A stretch of DNA of 64,000 nt from DAOTXS01 sp034435055 (GTDB lineage Bacteria > Chloroflexota > Anaerolineae > UBA4142), in the NCBI GenBank assembly GCA_034435055.1, contig DAOTXS010000039.1:62001-126000 (forward strand), in the 5' to 3' direction. Shown in pieces: positions 26,760 to 35,067 of this stretch. Within the stretch, counting starts at the first letter, position 1; every line of letters begins with the position of its first letter. The notes below the pieces were generated by a model, which saw only the letters and a program-made list of their open reading frames with translations, did not search any database and was not told where the DNA came from. Position numbers and translations under genes: made by a program.

Positions 26760-27644
26760 ATGCCTTTCAAGGACATTGACATTTTTTTGCAAGCGGCGGC
26801 GGCAATTCTGCAAGGGTATGATCCGTACTCGATTCCGGACTTGGAAGTCTTTTATCCCTTGCCATTTTATTTTTTGTTCATTCCACTTGTTGGAGTGCCG
26901 GTGCCGGCGGTTTATGGGTTGTGGACAGCGTTATCGATAATTATCTTAGTTGCGATTTTGCGCCAGCGCGCGCCCATCGCGGCACTATCGATGCCGGTCT
27001 TGCTAACTTTATTGCTGGGGCAAGTCGATCTTGTAATGATGGCATTGTTCGCCGCGCTGCGGTCAAGCGTCGTCGCCGGAATTGCGCTGGCATTTCTGGT
27101 GCTCAAACCGCAATTGGTTTTGCTCATCGCGCCGTGGCTGCTTTGGCGATGGTGGCGAAATGATCGCCGGCAAATTCTGTGGTTCGCTCTCGTCATCGGC
27201 GTAATCATCGCGCTGTCATTTATCATTCAACCCGATTGGCTGTGGCGCTTTTTCGCCCGCAGCGGCGAACGCACGCGCGCATCGATTTCATCGTCAATAT
27301 GGGGTCTGTTTGCGTTTCTACCATCATCGCTTTGGTTGCCAATTACAGCGCTTGTTGTAGCGTTGATCGTTATCTGGGTGTGGCGCAAAGATAATTTCAA
27401 TCTTATCGCAGCGACGAATTTTCTTGTCAGCCCATTCATATTTTCGTACAATCTGACGCCATTGTTCGTTGTCATTCGCCGCCCATCGATTCTGATCGGA
27501 CTAACTGTGCTGTCGTGGATTACGTTTACGATCGCCGCGTGGCAATCGAATGATCGGGCAGATGCATTTATCACACTGGCGATTCTCGTGGTGTTGCTTG
27601 TAGAAAAACGACGAATTGAAAAATCCAGTTCAGAGGCGCGATGA
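26760..27644 (+). CDS. GT87-like membrane protein lacking the usual first membrane helix
   Basis: A 294-residue protein that begins directly with MPFKDIDIFLQAAAAILQGYDPY, the GT87 motif (D-x-D-x-F-x-x-A...G-x-x-P-Y) that normally follows a first transmembrane helix. VLKPQLVLLIAPWLL is the second landmark. The family is usually near 380-420 residues, so both the N-terminal helix and part of the C-terminal half are missing. The ATG at 26760 is 7 nt after the previous stop. An upstream in-frame extension to 26694 would add residues inside the previous gene but still no helix. It may be a shortened active form or a decaying copy. Confidence 0.68.
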   Translation: MPFKDIDIFLQAAAAILQGYDPYSIPDLEVFYPLPFYFLFIPLVGVPVPAVYGLWTALSIIILVAILRQRAPIAALSMPVLLTLLLGQVDLVMMALFAALRSSVVAGIALAFLVLKPQLVLLIAPWLLWRWWRNDRRQILWFALVIGVIIALSFIIQPDWLWRFFARSGERTRASISSSIWGLFAFLPSSLWLPITALVVALIVIWVWRKDNFNLIAATNFLVSPFIFSYNLTPLFVVIRRPSILIGLTVLSWITFTIAAWQSNDRADAFITLAILVVLLVEKRRIEKSSSEAR

Positions 27645-28756
27645 TGAGCCATCGATTGTATCTGCGAATGTTGTTAGTCATCTTGATTGCTCTGGTATTG
27701 CTGGGAGTGATCTTTGTCTTGGCGATGCAATTCTCAGAGGCGTGGGAACTGGGTGACTTTCGCGTCACGTATTATCGCGTAGCGCAATACATGTTGCGTG
27801 GAGAAAATGTCTACCTGAATTCATATCCTCATCCTTACAATGGGCGCGAATATCCTCCTTATGTACCCATTTGGAGTTTGTATGTTTACGTACCCTTTGG
27901 CGCCTGGACTTTGCCGGTGGCTGAAGCGCTGCGAGTGGTGTTGGATATAATCATCATACCCTTGCTTGCCTATCTCGCGTTTCGCTGGGCGCGCCTGACT
28001 CAACGATCGGCGATTATTTTGCTTGTCCTAGCGCCGTGGCTTTTAACCCAGGTACATTCGGGTCAACTTTCGCCTTTGATTTTATTAGGCGCATTTCTTT
28101 GTTACTGGGGTGTACGCAAACCAAGTGTGTGGATGACAGCCGTTGGACTGTGGTTGCTTTTGGTGAAATTCACCTTGGTCACGCTGGTTTTGTTGGCGAC
28201 ATTTCTATTCGCGTGGCGTAAGCGAATTCTGGTTCAAACGATCGGGCTTTTGTTGGGGTTGATCGTGGTCAGCTCACTTGCCAGTCCTCTTTGGTTTATT
28301 GATCTGGCATTCCTCTATATCGATCGTTTGATGCATCCGCGCGTATCTGATTCTATACTTTTGTTTCCCGGTTATCCGTGGGGTCAATTGGGGTTGTTGC
28401 TCCTCGGTGTGCTCTTTCTCATCTTTTATGTGCGACGGCATGATTTGGCGCAACCCTCACCGTGGCTCTGGGCGATGATGCTAGGCACAAGTCTGGTTGG
28501 TGCGTTGCATTCTTTCATTTACGATTGGCAATTATTGATGCCTCTGCTCGCTTTGCTGCTTCGTTCCCGGTGGGGCGGTTGGTTTACAGTAAGCATTTAT
28601 GCATACGCGTTATGCTGGGTATTTCTGGTGGAAGATTTCAAATTGCCTGTTCCGTCGCTCAAAATTGTTCCGGGCTTGGTTTTGGTGCTGACCTTTTTCT
28701 GGGGAATAGCCCAGCAACGGTTTGGAGAACTTGGGAATGAATCAACTATCGGGTGA
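27641..28756 (+). CDS. GT87/DUF2029-like membrane glycosyltransferase
   Basis: A 371-residue protein with an N-terminal helix, the loop LGDFRVTYYRVAQYMLRGEN (catalytic D expected at about residue 39) and about nine further helices. LLVKFTLVTLVLL stands where GT87 proteins carry K-P-x; the proline is replaced, a small deviation. It overlaps the previous gene by 4 nt. The base composition becomes visibly more AT-rich in this gene and the next. It ends 74 bases before the next start. Confidence 0.8.
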   Translation: MMSHRLYLRMLLVILIALVLLGVIFVLAMQFSEAWELGDFRVTYYRVAQYMLRGENVYLNSYPHPYNGREYPPYVPIWSLYVYVPFGAWTLPVAEALRVVLDIIIIPLLAYLAFRWARLTQRSAIILLVLAPWLLTQVHSGQLSPLILLGAFLCYWGVRKPSVWMTAVGLWLLLVKFTLVTLVLLATFLFAWRKRILVQTIGLLLGLIVVSSLASPLWFIDLAFLYIDRLMHPRVSDSILLFPGYPWGQLGLLLLGVLFLIFYVRRHDLAQPSPWLWAMMLGTSLVGALHSFIYDWQLLMPLLALLLRSRWGGWFTVSIYAYALCWVFLVEDFKLPVPSLKIVPGLVLVLTFFWGIAQQRFGELGNESTIG

Positions 28757-28830
28757 ACACATTGCGCAGTCATTCCGGCGAATGTCGTAGGGTGCTAAAA
28801 AATTTTCTCTATTTGTGCAAATGATCTAGA

Positions 28831-30426
28831 ATGTTTTTATTTACCCATCCTCGTGCAAGATATTTCGATATAAATTTATTCCTGCTCCTGATCGCGTTGA
28901 CCATCAGGATTCTAATCGCTTGGATTGAAATGCCTTCTTTGGTGGCAATTGTTCCAGATGACGCTTTTTACTACTTTGCGATTGCTCGAAACATTATAGA
29001 AAATAACGGAATCACTTTTGATGGTTCAAATTGGACAAATGGCTTTCATCCCTTGTGGCTTGGAATCATTGTTCCCTTGTTTGCAGTCTCGGTCGGGGAT
29101 CCTTTTCTGCCTATTCACCTAACGCTTTCCATTGCTGCCTTATTGGATTGTTTGACCGGGTGGGTCATTGGCTTTCTGGTTTACCAATTGACTCGGGACA
29201 AGTTATCGGCTTTTGTGGCATCTTTTTTCTACGTGCTTAATCCGGGAGTAATCATTGAATCGCTCAATGGTTTAGAAACGGCGTTGAATACGTTTGTTAT
29301 CGCTTTTGTTTTCTCAATTTATCTGAGATGTTTGAAAAACGGCAAGCTTGCGTCAGGAACTTTGGTGTGGCTTGCACTCGGTATTGGGTTTGGACTTGCT
29401 GTCCTCGCGCGAACGGATAATGTAGTTCTTGTCGCGGCTATGCTGAGCGGTTTGATGGTCAAAGATCATACGCGCGCCAATTGGGGGCACCTCTTCCGGG
29501 TTGCGATGGTTACGACTCTGTTATTCTTGCCATGGTTGATGTGGAATCAGTTGCAGTTTGGTTCCATCCTTCAATCGAGTGGCGAAGCATTCCCCTATGC
29601 GATTCGGACGTCGTTCTATGCCAACCGTTCATTTTCCTTGATCGATGATTTGATGATTGGGATGGTTTGGCTTTTCAAATGGGCTTTAGAATATATTCCC
29701 TTTTATTATTTCTTGAGACAAAGTGAGTGGGGGATCATTTACGATGGTTTGTTTATCGGTGGTCTAGCTCTATGTGTACTCGCTCGAAACCCTCATACTC
29801 GACAATGGCGTTCTGCTCTGAGTTGTTTACATTTCCCGGCATTGGGAATGATGTTTCTGTTTTTGATTCACGCTTTGGTGCGTTGGTATCCGCGCTCGTG
29901 GTATTTTATGCCGCTAGTTTTCTTTGTCGCCATCGCAATTGGAATTACTTTTGCCTATGTAACACGCGCCTTGACGAATAAGATGACCTATCGCGTTTCC
30001 TTAGCCGCCGTTCTCTGTTTCATCATCGGGGTTGGCTTTTTACTGCACGGCATCCGATACTGGGAACGCTATCCGTGGCAAAGAGAGATGTTTCTTGCCG
30101 GCAATTGGTTGCAGGAAAATTTGGCGGCGGAAAAAGCCGGGGCTTTTAACGCGGGGATTGTCGGATACATTGCACACAATCGGGTGATAAATCTTGATGG
30201 CGTCATCAATTCCAATGCCTACTCGGCGATTCGTACGAAATCATTAGCGCATTATATCGAGCAAGAAAAAATCAAAGTGATTGTCGATTTCAGCCACTCG
30301 GTTAATTTATATCGGTTGTTTATGGGGCAACCCATCGAACTAGAGCCGATCTGGTCTTGGCACATTGCCCCTGAACCGGCGAGCAATACTCATCTCACGA
30401 TATTTTCTTTGTCGTTCCCCAACTAG
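28831..30426 (+). CDS. GT-C/GT39-like membrane glycosyltransferase of more AT-rich composition
   Basis: A 531-residue protein. The first external loop VPDDAFYYFAIARNIIENNG and then WTNGFHPLWLGI form a well-known GT-C block; the D-D pair is the presumed catalytic centre. RTDNVVLVAA corresponds to the second landmark. About eleven helices precede a soluble C-terminal region (LAGNWLQENLAAEKAGAFN). The codon use is richer in A and T than in neighbouring genes, and it follows the longest gap in the cluster (28757-28830), so it may have arrived separately. No good Shine-Dalgarno sequence precedes the ATG. Confidence 0.8.
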   Translation: MFLFTHPRARYFDINLFLLLIALTIRILIAWIEMPSLVAIVPDDAFYYFAIARNIIENNGITFDGSNWTNGFHPLWLGIIVPLFAVSVGDPFLPIHLTLSIAALLDCLTGWVIGFLVYQLTRDKLSAFVASFFYVLNPGVIIESLNGLETALNTFVIAFVFSIYLRCLKNGKLASGTLVWLALGIGFGLAVLARTDNVVLVAAMLSGLMVKDHTRANWGHLFRVAMVTTLLFLPWLMWNQLQFGSILQSSGEAFPYAIRTSFYANRSFSLIDDLMIGMVWLFKWALEYIPFYYFLRQSEWGIIYDGLFIGGLALCVLARNPHTRQWRSALSCLHFPALGMMFLFLIHALVRWYPRSWYFMPLVFFVAIAIGITFAYVTRALTNKMTYRVSLAAVLCFIIGVGFLLHGIRYWERYPWQREMFLAGNWLQENLAAEKAGAFNAGIVGYIAHNRVINLDGVINSNAYSAIRTKSLAHYIEQEKIKVIVDFSHSVNLYRLFMGQPIELEPIWSWHIAPEPASNTHLTIFSLSFPN

Positions 30427-30453
30427 ATGGTCGGTAGTCGACGCTAATTTGAA

Positions 30454-31431
30454 ATGAAAAAAAATTTTCTTTTTGCTTTTCTGTTTGGACTGTCGATCTT
30501 CATCTTTTATCAGTCGTTCATATCGATGTATGACCGCGCGCTTGCCGACGCCGACGAGATTCTCGCTGAGCGCGCGCAAACGATTGCCGATGCAATTGAT
30601 CGGACATTGCAACAACGCATGGTGCAAGTGTTCACCTTCGCCGCGTTGCCATCGATGCGCGGGTTTGCCGCCAGCGATGCCGAAGGACGCGATGCGCGCC
30701 GCGTCGTCGCGTATAACGAACTCCACTCGATTACGCGCGCCGATCCGGACGTGCGCGCCGCATTGATCGTCGATGTTTTGGGGCATGTCGTGTTAACAAC
30801 CGATGCTTCGCTGAATGCGAATTGGGGCGCGCGCCCTTTTGTGCGCGACGCGCTCGCGGGTCGCTTACACGCATCGGTGACAATTTTTGAGTTTGATGAG
30901 TTGTCGCAGTTTTATTCCGCGCCGATTCTCGATAATCGCGGCGAAGTCGCGGGCGCGCTAGTTCTGCGTGTGGCGACCCAGGAATGGTGGAGCGCGCTCG
31001 GCGGCAAAAACGATGTGATGGTCGTCGATGAATTGGGCGTGCGAATTGCCGACCGCTTTGCCAAGCCGCTGTTGTTCACCGCACTCGCTCCGTTGACCAA
31101 TGATGTTGCAACTCGCGCGCTCGTAGAAAACCGGTACGGCGCGCAAGTAACCCAAGTAGCCACGACGGCGCAAAAAGATTTAGCCGACGCGGTCACGCGC
31201 GGCGAATTTCAATCCATATCGTTCATCGATTCTGCCGGGCAATCGTACCGTGCGGTGATACGTCGCACCAAGACGAATCCGTGGGTGGTGATCGCCGCGA
31301 TGCCGGAGGATGCGGTGTTTGCGCCGGTGCGTGATGCAATCATCGAACAACTCAAAAACGTGACAATCGTTTTGATACTCGCCGGGATATTAATATTTGC
31401 CGTGCGCGCGAGATCAAATGCAAAAACGTGA
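30454..31431 (+). CDS. Membrane-anchored dCache-type sensor without output domain
   Basis: A 325-residue protein with a membrane helix at residues about 4-24, an external region of about 270 residues and a second helix at about 300-318, followed by only a few cytoplasmic residues. The external part begins with a long helix (ADEILAERAQTIADAIDRTLQQ) and has two alpha/beta halves (VRAALIVDVLGHVVLTTD, SISFIDSAGQSYRAVIRR) as in dCache_1 domains of kinases and chemoreceptors. No HAMP, kinase, GGDEF or methyl-accepting region follows. It overlaps the next GT-C gene by 14 nt, so it may sense or present a ligand for that enzyme. Confidence 0.75.
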   Translation: MKKNFLFAFLFGLSIFIFYQSFISMYDRALADADEILAERAQTIADAIDRTLQQRMVQVFTFAALPSMRGFAASDAEGRDARRVVAYNELHSITRADPDVRAALIVDVLGHVVLTTDASLNANWGARPFVRDALAGRLHASVTIFEFDELSQFYSAPILDNRGEVAGALVLRVATQEWWSALGGKNDVMVVDELGVRIADRFAKPLLFTALAPLTNDVATRALVENRYGAQVTQVATTAQKDLADAVTRGEFQSISFIDSAGQSYRAVIRRTKTNPWVVIAAMPEDAVFAPVRDAIIEQLKNVTIVLILAGILIFAVRARSNAKT

Positions 31432-32869
31432 TGTTTGGATTGGGGTAGTCGCATTTATCAGTGCGGGTGTGTATCTCGTCGTGTCCGGCGCGCGTGGTTT
31501 TCCGCTCGACGATGCGTGGATTCACCAAGTCTATGCGCGCAATCTTGGCACACGATTTGAGTTTGCATTCTTTGCCGGTCAACCTAGCACGGGATCGACG
31601 TCACCGTTGTGGACGATTTTTCTTTCCCTCGGTTATTTGCTTCGCATCGATTTTCGCGTGTGGACGTGCTGGCTCGGCATTGTGTTATTTGCGTTGAACG
31701 CGATGATTGCCGCGCGTCTCTCGACGATCCAGGTTTCAAGTTTCCAGTTTCCAGTTTCAGAATCTTCCGCCCTTCGTCTTTCGTCCTTCGTCGTTCCTCT
31801 CTTTCTTCTCCTGGAATGGCACCTTGTCTGGAGCGCGGTGAGCGGAATGGAAATTTTACTTTTCATTTTCCTTTCACTAATTCTGGTCGAGCGATTTTAC
31901 GCGCGCGGACAATCGTGGATGCTGGGATTAATCGCCGGTTTGCTCACGCTCACGCGACCTGAGGGAATTGTGTTGAGTGCGTTAGTGTTTCTTGGTATGG
32001 GAACGCAAAGACGATTATCCGATTGGGGATTTGGGGTATTGGGACTTGGGATTTCGGTTGCGCCGTACTTGCTCTTCAATCTTGCCACGAGCGGCACGCT
32101 TTTGCCAAACACGTTCTACGCCAAAGCGGCTGAGTACGCCGAACTTTTTGTGCGCGCGCCGTTCATCGTACGCTGGCTCGAATTATTGTGGACGCCGTTT
32201 GTCGGCGCGCAAATCTTGCTTGTGCCGGGACTGGTTTATTGTGTCGCCCAATTCGTGATGAAACGCGATTGGCTTGCGTTAATTCCATTGGCGTGGATTT
32301 TGCTTTTGCCCGCGCTGTACGCGTTGCGCTTGCCGGTCACGTATCAACACGGTCGATACGAAATGCCGGTGATTCCGTTCATCGTGATTTATGGCTTGGG
32401 AGGGACGTTCGCGTTGTTCGAACGCTTGAAGAGTTGGGTGATTCGTGTTACGTGGGAAATTTCGATTGCGGTGACATTGGTTGCTTTCTGGTTGCTCGGC
32501 GCGGCGCAATATTCAACCGATGTGGCGATCATCGATTGCGAAATGGTACAGACCGCGCGGTGGGTTGCGGCAAATGTCCCAACGGAAGCCATCGTCGCCG
32601 CGCACGATATTGGCGCGCTGGGATATTTCTACCATCGACCGTTCATCGATTTAGCCGGGTTGGTGTCGCCCGAAGTGATTCCATTCATCCGCAATGAAAA
32701 TCGTCTCCGTGATTATCTCTTTGCGCGCAACGTAACTTTTGTGGTTGTATTTCCCAATTGGTATGCCACGCTTGCCGATGATCCACGTTTTGTCCCGGCA
32801 TTTCAAACCGCTTGTGGAGTAACGCGCGATGCCGGCGAGGAAAATATGATTGTTTATAAAATAAGGTAG
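31418..32869 (+). CDS. GT-C/GT39-like membrane glycosyltransferase with repeat insertion
   Basis: A 483-residue protein. The loop FPLDDAWIHQVYARNLG and the block PSTGSTSPLWTIFL are typical of one GT39-like branch, and TLTRPEGIVLSALV is the second landmark. Residues about 106-127 are encoded by 7-nt tandem repeats that keep the frame. The C-terminal region from about residue 370 is soluble. The ATG at 31418 overlaps the sensor gene. The TAG stop is the TAG of the palindrome GTAGGGGCG at 32866. This is the last gene of the GT-C series. Confidence 0.82.
   Translation: MQKRDVWIGVVAFISAGVYLVVSGARGFPLDDAWIHQVYARNLGTRFEFAFFAGQPSTGSTSPLWTIFLSLGYLLRIDFRVWTCWLGIVLFALNAMIAARLSTIQVSSFQFPVSESSALRLSSFVVPLFLLLEWHLVWSAVSGMEILLFIFLSLILVERFYARGQSWMLGLIAGLLTLTRPEGIVLSALVFLGMGTQRRLSDWGFGVLGLGISVAPYLLFNLATSGTLLPNTFYAKAAEYAELFVRAPFIVRWLELLWTPFVGAQILLVPGLVYCVAQFVMKRDWLALIPLAWILLLPALYALRLPVTYQHGRYEMPVIPFIVIYGLGGTFALFERLKSWVIRVTWEISIAVTLVAFWLLGAAQYSTDVAIIDCEMVQTARWVAANVPTEAIVAAHDIGALGYFYHRPFIDLAGLVSPEVIPFIRNENRLRDYLFARNVTFVVVFPNWYATLADDPRFVPAFQTACGVTRDAGEENMIVYKIR
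31734..31798 (+). repeat. In-frame heptamer tandem repeat inside the last GT-C gene
   Basis: TTTCAAG, TTTCCAG, TTTCCAG and TTTCAGA (31734-31761) are followed by CTTCCGC, CCTTCGT, CTTTCGT, CCTTCGT and CGTTCCT (31764-31798), all in 7-nt register. Together they encode a Ser/Phe/Val-rich stretch between two membrane segments. The second set is the reverse complement type of the repeat at 47433. Confidence 0.75.
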
Positions 32870-32922
32870 GGGCGGTGGCTTGTCCCCGCCCTTTATGGGG
32901 CGACCACGAGGGTCGCCCCTAC
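32866..32922. repeat. Palindromic repeat GTAGGGGCG...CGCCCCTAC between converging genes
   Basis: The 57-bp element has 9-bp inverse-complement ends (32866-32874 and 32914-32922) and an inner hairpin with GGGGCGACC and GGTCGCCCC around a 5-nt loop. The TAG at each end is the actual stop codon of the gene that runs into it: the GT-C gene from the left and fmt from the right. It probably also ends or stabilises both transcripts. Confidence 0.85.
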
Positions 32923-33854
32923 GCATTTTTCAATATCGATCCAACGAACTCTTTTTTCCCTCGCACAAATTCCTCGATCTTCATCACCCGTTTTCCTGCC
33001 AGTTGTATCTCACGCAGAATCAGCGTGCCATTTTCGGTCGCAACGCCAATTTCGTTTTGTAATTTGATCACGTGCCCCGGCTCGGCGTTCGTTCGATGAT
33101 CGGATGGATACGCGGAAAGGATTTTTAATTGCGCGCCGTTCCAAAATGTGAATGCCGAGGGCCACGGATTGAACGCGCGCACGCGCCGCCAAATTTCGAT
33201 TGCCGATTGCGTCCAGTCGATCAACCCTTCTTCTTTGCGAATCGTTTTGACCATCGTCGCGCGCGCGTGGTCTTGCGGTTGCGGTGTAATTTCACCGGCG
33301 AGAATGTGCGGCAATGAATCGATCAACAGTGTTGCGGCGAGCGAGCCAAGTTTTGCGGTGAGTGTTCCGGCGGTGTCTTCATCGGAAATTTTTAGCGCGC
33401 GTTGAACAAGAATCGGACCTGTGTCCAAGCCGGCATCCATTTGCATCAGCGTGATGCCGGTTTCGGAATCGCCGGCGAGAATGGCGGCGGGAATTGGCGC
33501 GGCGCCGCGATGGCGCGGCAAGAGCGACGCGTGCGTGTTGACGCACCCGCGCGGCGGAAGCGCTAAAACATCGAGCGGCAGAATCAAACCGTACGCTGCA
33601 ACGATGATGACATCGGGCGCGAGCGCGCGCAATTCATCGACGACTGCCGGCTGGCGTAACGTCGTCGGTTGAAAAATCGGCAGGTTCCGCGCGCGGGCGA
33701 GCTGTTTGATCGGCGAAGGTTGGATTTTGCCGCCGCGCCCCGCCGGTTTATCCGGGCGCGTGTACACGCCAACGATGGGATGTGACGTTTTTATCAGCGC
33801 CTCCAAAACGGGAACAGCAAATTCCGGCGTGCCCATAAAAACGATGCGGGGCAT
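32919..33854 (-). CDS. fmt: Methionyl-tRNA formyltransferase
   Basis: A 311-residue enzyme that formylates initiator Met-tRNA. MGTPEFAVPVLEAL opens the N-terminal domain; the 10-formyl-THF catalytic block is CVNTHASLLPRHRGAAPIP (N and H near residues 107-109), with the catalytic Asp in MDAGLDTGPIL. The C-terminal OB-like tRNA domain starts near residue 205. The ATG at 33854 has GGAGGAA directly upstream. No def gene lies next to it. The stop is supplied by the palindromic repeat. Confidence 0.95.
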   Translation of the reverse strand: MPRIVFMGTPEFAVPVLEALIKTSHPIVGVYTRPDKPAGRGGKIQPSPIKQLARARNLPIFQPTTLRQPAVVDELRALAPDVIIVAAYGLILPLDVLALPPRGCVNTHASLLPRHRGAAPIPAAILAGDSETGITLMQMDAGLDTGPILVQRALKISDEDTAGTLTAKLGSLAATLLIDSLPHILAGEITPQPQDHARATMVKTIRKEEGLIDWTQSAIEIWRRVRAFNPWPSAFTFWNGAQLKILSAYPSDHRTNAEPGHVIKLQNEIGVATENGTLILREIQLAGKRVMKIEEFVRGKKEFVGSILKNA

Positions 33855-33873
33855 AATTCCTCCAAACCTATTT

Positions 33874-33889
33874 TACCACAAAAGTGGTA
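33874..33889. promoter_or_regulatory. Palindrome TACCAC-AAAA-GTGGTA upstream of fmt
   Basis: A perfect 6-bp inverted repeat with a 4-nt centre lies about 20 bp before fmt. On the minus strand it is followed by TAAAAT, the best -10 candidate for fmt. It could be an operator, or simply hairpin-forming sequence at the fmt 5' end. The opposite promoter (33901) starts 12 bp away. Confidence 0.35.
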
Positions 33890-33900
33890 CCAGAACATTA

Positions 33901-33928
33901 TTGACTCGTTCTTGAATGCGGCTAGAAT
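33901..33928 (+). promoter_or_regulatory. Promoter of the secreted CAP protein
   Basis: TTGACT (33901-33906) and TAGAAT (33923-33928) with a 16-nt spacer. Transcription would start near 33935, leaving a short leader with GAGG 8 nt before the ATG at 33946. Confidence 0.7.
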
Positions 33929-33945
33929 TAGTGCGAGGAAAAAAT

Positions 33946-35067
33946 ATGAAGCTTCGACTGATTTTGATTGGATGGTGGATCGCTATCCAAGTATCGAGTG
34001 TTGCGGTCGATGTTGCATCCGCGTACTCCGGTTGCGGCGGCATTTCGCCGGCGACGGTGAACGCGGCGTACGAACAGCAAGTCGTCGATTTGGTGAACAC
34101 CGAACGCGCGAACAATAGTTTGCCGCCGCTCAAGCGCGTGACTGCACTCGACAACGCCGCGCGTTATCATTCGGCGGACCTGGGACAGGATAATTATTTT
34201 CAACACGATACGTACGACGGCGCGGGCGGCACGACATTTGTCTGCGGCGTTTGGACGCGCATCGCCAATTATTATGCCGGCGCGACCGGTGAAAATATCG
34301 CCGCCGGCTATTCCACGCCGCAAAGCGTGATGAATGGCTGGATGAACAGTTCAGGGCATCGCGCGAATATTCTCAGTCCGAATAGTTGGGAAATCGGCGT
34401 TGGATATTATGAAGTGAGTGGCTCAACCTACACGCGTTATTGGACACAAGATTTTGGGAAACGCAATAACGTTTATCCGCTCATTATCAATCGCGATGCT
34501 GAGCGCACGCAATCGACGAGCGTATCGATTTACATTTACGGCGCGTGGACGCAAATGCGGCTCAAGAACGATAACGGATCGTTTGGCGCGTGGCAACCAT
34601 TTCAAGCCAGTTTCAATTGGATGATTGCCGGCGGAGGCGGCACGCACACGGTGACGGCGGAATTATCGAATGGCAGTACGACGACCACAACCAGCGACAC
34701 GATTATTCTCGATGCGCCGGCGCTGGGTAATGTGCCGGATTCGCTGTCGTTCACGTACAGCACCGTCGATTTGATTCTGGTGCCGGCATCGTCGACAGTG
34801 ACGCCGCAAAATGTTGGCAACAGCGAGACGTTGAATTGGTCGCTGACGAACGAAGGCGCGTGGTTCACCGCGTTGCCGGCTGCCGGTGCGACGCCAAATT
34901 CGTTCACGATCACGCCAACCGATTTATCGCTATCACGTACCGGCGCGGTAACGGTTACGGTAACGAGTCCGGCGGGGACGGGCAATTCACCCAAGCGGAT
35001 CAATCTTACCTTGACGGTAACGAATCAACCGTTCAAGCGCATTTATCTGCCGATGATCAAAAAGTGA
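33946..35067 (+). CDS. Secreted CAP/SCP-domain protein with a C-terminal YLPM tail
   Basis: A 373-residue protein. A signal peptide (MKLRLILIGWWIAIQVSSVAV, cut likely near ASA-YS) leads into a CAP domain at residues about 45-175: VVDLVNTERANNSLPPL, YHSADLGQDNYFQHDTY, ENIAAGYSTPQSVMNGWMNS and GHRANILSPN are its standard blocks. After a linker, residues about 265-360 form a BACON/Ig-like domain (LNWSLTNEGAWFTALPAAG). The protein ends in RIYLPMIKK, a tail I associate with secreted Chloroflexota proteins. The role of bacterial CAP proteins is mostly unknown. The ATG at 33946 has GAGG at 8 nt. Confidence 0.88.
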   Translation: MKLRLILIGWWIAIQVSSVAVDVASAYSGCGGISPATVNAAYEQQVVDLVNTERANNSLPPLKRVTALDNAARYHSADLGQDNYFQHDTYDGAGGTTFVCGVWTRIANYYAGATGENIAAGYSTPQSVMNGWMNSSGHRANILSPNSWEIGVGYYEVSGSTYTRYWTQDFGKRNNVYPLIINRDAERTQSTSVSIYIYGAWTQMRLKNDNGSFGAWQPFQASFNWMIAGGGGTHTVTAELSNGSTTTTTSDTIILDAPALGNVPDSLSFTYSTVDLILVPASSTVTPQNVGNSETLNWSLTNEGAWFTALPAAGATPNSFTITPTDLSLSRTGAVTVTVTSPAGTGNSPKRINLTLTVTNQPFKRIYLPMIKK

